Assembly: GCA_947561715.1 (NCBI GenBank)
Contig: OX387200.1
Span: 3,412,501 to 3,476,500, forward strand
DNA: 64,000 bases
Reading direction: 5' to 3'
Origin: Ascidia mentula
Lineage: Eukaryota; Chordata; Ascidiacea; Phlebobranchia; Ascidiidae
The notes beneath the pieces were generated by a model. The model was given only the letters and a program-made list of their open reading frames with translations. It was not told the origin of the DNA and ran no database searches. The translations under genes were made by a program, and so were the position numbers. The first letter of the stretch is position 1. Each line of letters begins with the position of its first letter. Below are positions 50,501-60,400 of this stretch, one piece after another.

Positions 50501-51746
50501 CTCTATCTCGCTCCCACTCTCCTCTTCCTCCTCGCTGCTGGTTTCTTCCTTTCTCCCATAACCCGAGTGAGTGTAGCGGGGGTGATTAAAACGTGCGCAA
50601 GTGAGCGGTCACAAACGGTGCAAAGTGAATCGTGTGATTTTTTAGTTAATACGTAAGTGCCAAGAGCATATGGTGAGGGGAAAAGGGAAACAAAAGAATA
50701 TGAATGAAAGGATTTGATGAAACGGAATTGATGAGAATTTAAAAAAAATTAACACAAACGAGACAACGCTTTTTTTACATTACTGGTCAAAAATTTACCG
50801 AAACTCTACAATAATTTAGCGAAACTACCGCGCCACATAGTTTTAAGTAAATGTTAGTAAAATTGCTATTTCCGATGGGTATAATGAATTATAATGCTAT
50901 GAATTGATGAATGACTGAAGATGAGTAGCAGAAGCAATAAGCCGCGCACCGCTTATTTCGAAAGAGATCTTAAATACTTTTTAAGATCGATTTACACTAT
51001 GTTCCGACCGAGCATGTGTTAATCTTATCCTACTAATGTATTGGCCTATATATTGAGATACAAATTTGTGGTGTTCAAATTTGCCGTTGAAACAATAAAA
51101 GTTATTGTTGCAATTGACCTTTCTTAACTTGGGTGGGGCATTTGTTTAAATCTACTGATTTAAACTATGAAACGCGATACAGTGTGCTTTTATACCTCCG
51201 CATTTTCCGTTTCTTCTTGTGCGATCTGTTTGGCGTCAATGTTCAATCAATAAGTTAGTTTGCATATTTGAAAATGAAGTTTAGCCTGGCTTGCCTTGAT
51301 AATTGATTATGCATGTCTTTAACAATGACAAAATTATGTTCCAACGGCTAATCATAAAGTTTCTCCTATTTAGATGTGATGTCACAGATGTTTCGACCGT
51401 TAATGCCTTGGGTATCTTGGGTAGCTGCCATTGTGATGTCATAGTTTGTTTGGCTGAACCCCGCAACGTTATCTAAACCGAACTAATATAGATGCATGTG
51501 GCCCTTCGAATTACGTCATAATTTGAATTTGAAAGGACCCTGATAAAACCAAATAACCTTGAATTGAGTATTTGTCTCACCAGGTTGTGTACTGCAGCAC
51601 ACATTGGTTTGTAGGTGTTTTGCCGATAAAACAAACGCTAATAAGCTCATAGGCCTATGTCTTATCGTTAAAACACAAGTATATTAGGGAAACACGGAAG
51701 CTCTCTATGTAGAATTTACCTCGGAATAATCTTCGGAATCCGACAT
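47579..51746 (-). CDS. Troponin T, muscle (322 aa, 10 exons)
   Basis: Reading down the minus strand, the exons are 51746-51720, 51225-51196, 50548-50456, 49852-49760, 49550-49522, 49316-49061, 48628-48515, 48304-48198, 48125-48029 and 47701-47579 (969 nt in phase). The start gives MSDSEDYSE, typical of the family. An acidic N-terminus (about residues 1-81) leads to [20 protein letters not shown], the conserved tropomyosin-binding entry. A basic and Glu-rich helix follows, then HYGGY, and finally a heptad region ([20 protein letters not shown] to [14 protein letters not shown]) that pairs with troponin I. Troponin T anchors the troponin complex to tropomyosin on thin filaments. The C-terminus ends Gly-rich ([11 protein letters not shown]) rather than in the basic GRWK end of vertebrates. 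Several small in-frame exons suggest alternative splicing. Confidence 0.94.
49522..49550 (-). CDS. Troponin T short Pro-rich linker exon
   Basis: This 29-nt exon (LKPETPQTP plus two bases) ends in phase 2 and joins the exon starting at 49316 to give [16 protein letters not shown]. It bridges the acidic N-terminus and the tropomyosin-binding region. Good acceptor (ttacag) and donor (gtaagt) sequences flank it. Confidence 0.8.
49760..49852 (-). CDS. Troponin T acidic exon B (31 codons)
   Basis: A 93-nt phase-0 exon encodes 31 residues, mostly Glu with Val, Pro and Gln ([20 protein letters not shown] at its start). Its acceptor is cgtcag and its donor gtagtg. Removing it would keep the frame. 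It has the same length and phases as the exon at 50456-50548. Confidence 0.75.
50456..50548 (-). CDS. Troponin T acidic exon A (31 codons), probably optional
   Basis: A 93-nt phase-0 exon encodes 31 residues beginning [20 protein letters not shown]. The donor is gtaatc; the acceptor (gagaaag) has only a moderate pyrimidine tract, so inclusion is less certain than for the core exons. Its acidic composition matches the hypervariable N-terminus of troponin T. Confidence 0.55.
51196..51225 (-). CDS. Troponin T 30-nt mini-exon
   Basis: Ten codons ([10 protein letters not shown]) lie between aacag and gtataa, phase 0 on both sides. It can be skipped without a frame change, like the small 5' exons of vertebrate troponin T genes. 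It would extend the acidic N-terminus directly after MSDSEDYSE. Confidence 0.65.
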
Positions 51747-51976
51747 TGTTGTTTCTTCTGCTCAGGATCGAGAGTAACAAGAAAATAAATTGATTTCTAT
51801 CTGCTAAAAAGCAAAACAAATATTGTTTTCAAACCGATGTACAACCTGTATAACCTTTCGTCATGTTGATGACAATGTGTTTGTTGCCTTTCTACAAAAC
51901 GCTCGATGTTGTCACCAAATCAGCCAAACCTGTCGCTTCGCGTTCCTCGCCGAGATGCCGACGCCTCTTGTAACTA

Positions 51977-51998
51977 TGACGTCATAATGCGACAGCTG
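51977..51998 (-). promoter_or_regulatory. CRE plus E-box pair upstream of troponin T
   Basis: TGACGTCA (51977-51984) and CAGCTG (51993-51998) lie 231-252 bases upstream of the troponin T start codon, 8 bases apart. Muscle genes in Ciona are known to use combinations of CRE, MyoD (E-box) and Tbx6 sites close to the promoter. A second TGACGTCA followed by aggtgtc, a T-box-like half site, lies at 52439-52455. TGACGTCA is unusually common throughout this window, which weakens the inference. Confidence 0.45.
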
Positions 51999-53387
51999 AA
52001 GAGAACCGCGGCGGTGTTAACGAACTGAGGCTTATTCGGACTCTGGGAATGACGTTTACGTAATACGTTTGCGGAATAGAAGATAAACCAATTGATCTAT
52101 CTTCAAATTTATTTAAACAATGCCTTCTAAAACACGTTACAACTTCAGGGTCTCATCGTTTAGATTTCTGTCTGACTAAAACTACAAAATTTTGTATTTG
52201 GGTGCATTTCAACTGCGCTTCCACCAAGCTTCGCAAGTTCACTGTGAATCACCTACAACTTTACAACCCGAGTAACCGCCTGGAATGAAACGTTATCAAA
52301 CAGAAACGCTTATTGAATGCAACTCTGGATAACTGCTTGCTTTCCTCAGCTTGCATGCCGTTAATAAAAGCTGGATGCTCCAGTTTAATGCCCTTTTTTC
52401 TTAACTTGTCAACGCCCTTCGACCCTCCCGAGTGCCAATGACGTCATCAAAGGTGTCCTAACAAATAATGTGGAATTGTTTTGAAGCCTCGGCAACAAGA
52501 AACCGACCTTTTAGTTTGGCTTACATGGTGACAAATCACAGCAACTTGACGTGAACAAAGGGATTTCTACATAAATTACACAAAAAAGAATGAACAGATG
52601 CGTATTAGGGCATTATATCCACACAGTAAAAGTTTTTCGGCAATTATCAGGCGGCAAGTTCTTGCCATTTTTTGTCATTGTTTTTTTCTTTTTACAGAAA
52701 TCAACATTTCGGCGAAATGTGCGTGAAATGCTTATTGCAAAGACCAAGACTCCCTAATAACTTACAAATGTTGTCCATCAGTTGTCATAATTGCATGCAA
52801 AATTACTATTTCTTACTTAACTTTCTTGGCAACCTTTCCACACATAGCGGCTTTCCTCTTTAACACCGGCACATTCGCTCCCACGTCACCGATACGTCGG
52901 CTAAAAATAGAGTCACGTGATGTGCACAGGGACTCGCGATTGGTCGCCCAACTTGGTGAATGACGGCGTTGCAGAAGTGCAGTTGTCGCTATCTGTCAAG
53001 ACCGCGTCGCGCCGAGACTCATGACACAACGCAGATGTTTTTCGCCTTGCGTCTGGATTTGTCAAGTAGGCCTGCATGCATTAGCAGCCTGAAAAACAAA
53101 CTTGAGAGAGTTCTCACTTACCTCCAATCCAATGATTTTTCCAAGGGACGAACGTAGAGCGTTTTATATCAATGGTGAAATATTGTAAAGGATATTCGTC
53201 GGTTAAAATTTCGTCACTACAAAAACATTCCTTACGAATGAGTGACGTAAAACGCGAATATCCGTTGGTTGACATAAAGTTTTAGTTGGAAATAAAAGTA
53301 AAATGTGTTAACTCATTGTATAAACAACGGCATAATCATTATATTGTCAGTGAATTTAACCAACACAATTTCAGCATTTTGTTTGTA

Positions 53388-53393
53388 TTTATT
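53388..53393 (-). terminator. Candidate HFM1 poly(A) signal
   Basis: TTTATT on the + strand (AATAAA on the minus strand) lies about 160 bases past the HFM1 stop codon, in AT-rich sequence. Confidence 0.45.
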
Positions 53394-53551
53394 TCACAAC
53401 AAATTTCATTGAAGAAATAAAAAATAAATTCTTAAAGCACGAAATACAATTTCATTAGAAAAGACAAACCAAATAAACCAACAAGCGTAAAAAACAGGAA
53501 AAAACACTTAAATAGAAGAAGTCTTTGTATCAACACATTGGAATTCATAAA

Positions 53552-56500
53552 TTAGAAGAGAGTTCCAAAAATGTTGTCGAACATTCGTTGTGCTTCCGCG
53601 AGCTCATCCGCTTCCCTTGCTCTCATGTTCTTTTCACAAATGGAGTCACTGGATCTGCTGTTGTGCAACCACAAACCAAAATATGTTTATTTCTTAACAT
53701 AAAAATCCCTCTATTATAAATGTTCGTGGAACAGCTTGAAGCCGATTGTAAAGTACGAGGCCAAACTGCGGGGGCCCTTTTTAATCGCCAGGGTCAATGT
53801 GAATAATTTGGTCCAATTAAAAATAATTTGCCCTGTTTATGGAAGAGGTAAATGAAATACTTTTTAACTTAAAAAATAGTTGTCCTCTGATGTAAATCCA
53901 TGTAAGGGATGTTAGTTTGTTGCACACAACTTACCTGAACGATTGAACATTAGGGGTGATGTTTGTTAAAGAGTCCAATTCACTGGTGGGACAACTGACG
54001 TTAAGTGGCGCAATACATGGCTCAACAAAACTCGCCGGTGGGCGCCCGAGAGCGTCTTTTTGTTTGAATTGATTCGTATCGTTCGGAGTTACCAGCTGGT
54101 CGAATTCTTGAGACATTTCCATATTCTGATTAATATCGCGTGTCAAAACAACTGCGTAATTGAACAAATACAATTGGTGGACGGCCAGTCACGTGAACGA
54201 ATGTGGTCGATACGACGGCGAACTTTGTTAGATAAAGTATTCATACGGGCAGCGTGACAAAATAATTTTCAAGAAAAGTATATTTTTTTCGATATGGTAG
54301 CCTTTTGTTAAATGTTAAACTTTGTGACAATTTCTTATGTCAAAATTAGAGAATTAATCACCGGTTTTGGATTTGCGTGATGTTAGTTTGACTAAATACA
54401 AAGGAAATATTTCAGCGGTTGTCTTTAAACAAGAGTGTGATATATTTAACACACATACCCCCTCGGCTACTTGACAAGCCTCTAGCAGTAAATTATCGTC
54501 TATCTCATCCGACAAGTCGAAGTCACAATGGATCGAAACATTGCCCTCATCCGCAAAAGGTGCCTGAAACGGATTCTGTATCAATAAAACAAATGAGGCT
54601 CATCTTTTCCATTCATGCCAAAATTTGTTGTTTTTTTGGGATGAAATATATTTCATGATAGATTATTTAGGATAAATTCCGATTTCAACTTACCTTGTTT
54701 TCAACACCCGCGAAATTGACACTTCTACAAAACTTTTCGTCTGCAAAACAGACGATATTATGTAATACGTGTAGGCTGCCGTATAAGATAACAATGAAGT
54801 CACAAATACATTTTTTGTTTAGCAAAGTGGAGCCAATAATAAGAGACGTTATCTGTATGCTTACACAGTTTTTGTTGCTTAACAATGGAAAAATAAACCA
54901 ATAAGCAACATGCTTTTAGCTGTACCAAATACCTTCCAGTATATTTGTTGGAGTTGAAACAAACTGGTCACTTTCCCGGCCCAGTCTTCGTTTCACTTTG
55001 GTGGGTAATGGTGGTTCATAATATTTCGTCCACGTCGATCTCGCAGTGTTTCCAAAATTTTTTTCTCCGATTTTGTCAGGTAACTTCCCTGATTGGTTAC
55101 GAAAGCCGAACGAATTCGCATTCTGGTCTTTTGGTTTACTGCCGTTAAACTCCTTATATTCATTGTGCTCCGAAGGACTTTTGCTGTTTTCCTGCACATT
55201 GTGCCCTGATTGTGACAGGCAACCAGCTTTCATTTCTGTGATTACCCACGAATTATTGCTTGCCGTATCACTCACTGTTTCATAACCACTGTCACAAACT
55301 GATCTGGATCTTAGCGGCACTACAGGCTGATTTCTGCCGTTAGCTTGACGATTAACCTCTGGTGCACGGAGGTTTTTTTCAAATGCTGCGGTGTAGTTTC
55401 TCTGGTTCAGATACGGACTCACGTCAGATTTTGCATCCCTGTTTAGAGGAACTGTAGCCTGGCGTGCTGGTAGAGAATGCTGCACTGGACGGTTACTACT
55501 GCTAAACGGAGTGTTTAACCCTTGTTGGAACGTCGTATCAGCGCTTCCTTTCGGATTTCCCTCGGTCAAAATTTGCTGCGAGTTATTCATACCAAAGTTG
55601 GTTCTTTTGAAAACAAACTTTCTACCTTGTCCAGCCTGGACGTCGCTGTTGAAACAACTTATCTTGTTACACGAAGTATTTCCTCTCATATAATCGCCTT
55701 CACTTGTGTTTCTACTTCCTGTTCTGATACCATCCTTTTCCCTGTCGCATTGCACAAACCCCTTTGACCCAAACGCATCTCTAACACCAAAATCTTCTTT
55801 TACAGATCTTTTATGTGGCCTTACAGTGGCCCCAGTGTTTCCTGAAACAAATTCGTCACCTCCAACCATGCATCCGTCGTTCAGTACTTGGAATACCCCG
55901 GTCTTTTGGGAAACACCTCCCCAGCAATTACTTCGAATTTGGTCGTTTGATGTTTCGACGATGGGTTTTAAAACTTGGCTCCGTTGGCCCACAGAACTTT
56001 TCCACGCAAACACACGACCGAGCTGAGTTGGTGTTTGGTCGTTTGAATTGTTTGGCTGCAAAATATTACGTAATGTTTGGATACTTTGTTATAAACGACT
56101 CTAGCGATTACCAGGAATCTATATCGACAAGGTGTGACTCAGGTGATCACTCTTACAAAAACAAACGTAGGCAATGCATTACCTTCTGAAAAAGGTGTTT
56201 TTCGTGCAAGGCTTTGCGTCGAAGTGTTTTAAATACTGCAGACCATCTGCCTACAAGTAAATACCATACCTGCTCGTTTAATTTGTGACTGAGCTTCTGT
56301 GAAATGGACGAATTGTCCTTGAATGACCTTGGGTACTTGGAAGGTCGTGGTTTAATCAGTTCCAAATCGTCGTCGCCAAAATCTTGTTGAGAACATGTTA
56401 TTGTGCTTCTGTAGCTAGTTGGTGTACAAGTTGGATGGAAGTTACCTTGCGAGTCACCCTTGACCGTCCAAAGACGACCATCCGCTGGGTGGCGCTTCAC

Positions 56501-57484
56501 CCCGCAATTCCCCACCTCTGTCGTTTCGTTTGAATAAGCAATGCGACCACCAATGTCAATCTGGTCCTTAATATATGGTAACGACATTGAGGCTAAACAC
56601 GAAAGCTAACAACTCTTCTCAACGAATACAAAGGCAAAAAATACTGAAATCAAGTTTTGGTTACAGGTTTACAGTAGACTTTTGGATTGGTTTAGACTTT
56701 CGAGAACCCGGCGGGACACAAATGCACTATGCTTTATTGTTTACGTCATAATATGATTGTTGACGTTGAAATTCGGTTTCCGCGAGTGGGCAGGAGTTTT
56801 CCCCCGCATCATCCTCATCAATCCTCCTCTGCTGATCTTCACAAAAAGAATCGAACATTTCCCAACCTTTCCCGCTTCTGAAAGTATTTCTCCGTTTATG
56901 ACGGTTAAATTTATAAGATGACGAATTCTATCACAGAAACCACAGCAAAAAGGAATTAGAAAGACAGAATTCACCAAACCAACGCCGCGAATTCATTTAT
57001 TCATTGGTTTATCTTTTGCCCAAACACGACAATAAACATTACAATGAGTAAAACAGATGGAGAACGTGAAAATGTGGTCTGTGATCTTAAAATAATAGTT
57101 TTGCGACACCTTTTTGTGGAGCCATAAAAGATAAGATGCACTTTTAAACCAATTTACATCTCAAAACTGGCTCAGGGCTTAAACTTTTCCGTCGACAACT
57201 TTTAAGCGCATTCTACTCACGTGTTTAGTTGTTTAGATGGTGTGACGTCATCGGCCATCCCACTTCCAGCTTTATCTTGTGGGTTATATCGGTACTGTTG
57301 CAGGTGTTCCACGTTGGGTGTGAAATTATGCTGTGTTACATCGAAACAAAGTTTTTAAAATGGAAAATCAGAAACGGCCACCAATTACAACTACAAGTGA
57401 TGTGGAAAATGTTGAACATGGACACGTGTACCTTGTTCTGTGGCTGATTCCCTTGTTTACGAGATGGAGTCTGCTTTGTATCTC
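53552..57484 (-). CDS. HFM1: HFM1: long divergent C-terminal tail
   Basis: The exons are 57484-57432, 57294-57221, 56877-56745, 56605-56270, 56055-54933, 54740-54694, 54575-54459, 54125-53935 and 53657-53552. The tail is rich in Ser, Asn and Gln, with no folded domain recognised. The 1123-nt exon is the largest in the window. Short acidic patches (QQDFGDDDLELIKP and ADEGNV...DLSDEIDDN) occur, and the final exon ends EADELAEAQRMFDNIFGTLF, the only part clearly shared with vertebrates. Exon 56877-56745 was accepted because it alone reconciles the phases on both sides. Confidence 0.82.
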
Positions 57485-60400
57485 CTTCATACATGGAACA
57501 GAGTAAAAAATTAGGTAATTTCTAGTAATGCGAAACGTCATCTGCAGAGATTACAACCGTGGGTGTAGTTTCATACATACCTGTATTCGCGATTCCAACC
57601 TTGCAACATTCGTGAGCGCATAATCGTTTATTGTGACAATTGTGACGACACCGTCTCCTTGACAATAAGACAACAAACATATATCAATTATTGCCTGCCT
57701 CTTACGGTAAATGCATTTTTAAGTGATACATTACCAACATTGCAATTTGAATTCCACTGTACACAAAAACACAACAAATAACTGGAAATTCAAAAAATGA
57801 CTAATTTTAATTTAAGACAAAAAGAATATCTACCACTGCTTGTCCTGCGACTTTCCTTCTGAGTTTTTGGAAATCGGTTTTATGACGTCACTGTGTGTTC
57901 CATTTGACGTGGCAGTCATGCGTCGCGCGCCCAAATAGTATGGCGTGAACGTGCTTTCAATGTCGAGACCGACTGAAAGAAAAAACAAAAATGTCTACAT
58001 TTGTCAAAACAAAATCGATATTTTAAGCAGGTATAAATGTAGAGGCTTCAACACTGCTTGCGCAAAATTTGAACTGCTCCAACTCAATATAAACTCTACA
58101 TACTATGACACCAATCAAAACACAATCACTAAGTCCTTGGTTTGGTGTCCGGATTTCAAAAACACGTTTCTCATCAAAGATTTTAAAAAAGAGGGTTCTT
58201 GAAAGCAAGATACCATGAACGTCGTCCTATAAAAAAACAATTACAGTTGGCCCAATAATGTAACAATTTACCCCATTCAAGACTCAGCAGTTTGACGTTT
58301 AATTCATCACCGTCTCGTGCCCGACGAACCGTGACCGTCCGTTGCCACGAGCTACCGTCACATGACAGAAGTGTGGAATCGACCAATCGCTGTTTGAGAA
58401 CGACCCGGTTGTCCGCATCGCCTGTTGTGAATGAAAACTTCAAATTGGGTTGATTTGTAAATTTTTAGTCATAACGATGACCAGAAATACAAAATTATTT
58501 AATAAACAAAGCACTCAAAAGGTTACAAAAAACAGTTTTATGCATCCATAGCTGGATTACAAATTTATAACCCTGGCGTACAACAAACAACTAAAAACCG
58601 GTTAGTTTTGGCATTTCTGTATGAACAAAAAGTGCAAGTTGTTTACAAATACATTTTGTACATCATATTGTGTTTGTGGAATCACAGAAGTGCATGTTTT
58701 GCTGCAACTGTCAGAAAATATATAATTTTGCAATAATTCACTGACCAATAAGCAAGAGACACACGTGCTTTCTACCAGCAGTTGAGACCTCACTCAGATC
58801 ATCAGCATTGTTCATCACAACCTGTATTGTGACGTCACAGCTGTCCGTGCTGTACTTTTTACCCTAAACAAAATTGTCATGTCGGTGGAACCAAATCAAG
58901 TGAAATATATCGTCAAATATTATTATGCAACGCCATCTGTCAAACTTCCACCTGGGAATAACTTAAAAAATTTATTAAAACTTCCGGAATCTGGAGAATT
59001 ATTAAACTTTTCGGGGTAATATATTTTTAATATCAACGGTCTCTTGGAACAAACGCGCTCGTAGAAATATAAAATAGCAAACCGTTCAACTCGTAAATCA
59101 CAACCAGTGGCGACCACGTATTATATCTTCACCCACCTGTTCCATGTTAACGCGGTACTTTGGAAGTTTCCTGACAGCATCACGCAGGTGGTTTCCGAAG
59201 GGTGGATGCCTGTTCACAATCATCTCAATCTCTCGTGGATCGATCGATTCCACGCGATCGAACGAACATACTCCAGCGTTGGCGAGCATCGTAGAAAGAG
59301 ACGGACCAATGTTTGGCAATTGCTTGGTGACGTGCCTGTCCAAAATTAAAAACTCTAGAGCTGCTGCAGCGGTAGTGTATCAAAAGTTTTTTATTGTTAG
59401 TCGCTGTACCTTTAGTCCAGTCATTTGATGGAAAACCCGAAGTGTTTGCAAAATCTTTAGATCCATAACATTATGCTACCATGTATTATATTAATGCCGA
59501 TCACGCAACGAGACACTGTATTGCTTTATTCTAGTTGGAAATACCTTGAATTTTCCCACAGTTTCGCCTTAACACACTTCGAAAGAAGAGCTCCGTTATA
59601 AATAGACAAGAAATCGTCTTTCAACAATAAAAGTTCGACGAGACATCGACAAACCCTGGCAGCGTTCCTTCAACGAAAAAAAAATCATTCTGATACTTAA
59701 TTTTGTCTCAACTTAATTTAAAATCTTTCTGGAAACATTTTGCTTATACCCATCATGCCAATGTAAATGTTGCCTGACTAGTTGCGAGCTTGTATTGAAC
59801 ACAAACCTGATCCTCCCTCCAAACCAAGTGCTCGGTCGGTCGGAGAAAGGACCGAGAATGCCGAGGGTTGTGAGTTCAAATCTCACCGGGGGCAAGATAT
59901 TTTAAAAATTTTGTTACGACTTTGTGTAATTTATAATACATTAATGCAGCGACATCACCATGACCTCCTATTTATCCGCTATATTTTATTGTTAGCACAC
60001 ATTGTGCAGTTAGCACATACAGGTTTTGCCATCATCAACCTAGTTTCCACCAATAATTAGGACGACATACATCGTTTCCCGATAGTTCAAGTTCCTCCGG
60101 CCGTTTAACTGTTATTGTAAACTTACCTGAATATTTTGGTGATATCTTGTTGCAAGGCGAACTCCTGTACACTGAGGCAACCTAATGTGGTTTGTAGCAA
60201 ACAATTTACTTTCATCGGGGATGTCTTTATTTTTCCGTTCATCGGAAATCTAAATACACGACATAAGTGGTTGGAACCAAGCAGTCGACCGGTCGGCCTT
60301 TCAAAATCATGTATTTATGTTATAAGTTTTGCTCACTGGGTGGTGGGATATTGGTCAGCTTTCAAAATAGAAAAATTCTTTTACACCGGGACAGAGCCAG

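Larger units (their letters stand above)
47702..51719. other. Troponin T introns over 300 bases
   Basis: These are 47702-48028, 48629-49060, 49853-50455, 50549-51195 and 51226-51719. They contain no recognised repeat or RNA gene. Intron 50549-51195 includes a small palindrome (gatcttaa and ttaagatc, near 50966-50988). TGACGTCA occurs at 49854-49861 and at 49945-49952. Confidence 0.7.
51747..53551. other. Upstream region of troponin T and 3' flank of HFM1
   Basis: This 1.8-kb gap lies between two genes on the same strand. The part near 51.75-52.5 kb is the likely troponin T promoter and contains two TGACGTCA sites and an E-box. The part near 53.4-53.55 kb is the HFM1 3' UTR. The short frame at 52672-52863 matches nothing recognised. 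Confidence 0.65.

Noticed and set aside
54916-56061. 381-codon open frame as a separate intronless gene
   Set aside because: It is the large HFM1 exon: it has a good acceptor and donor, and its phases fit the exons on both sides.
59826-59896. Functional tRNA gene
   Set aside because: A- and B-box-like parts are present, but the acceptor stem does not pair and the anticodon arm is poor.
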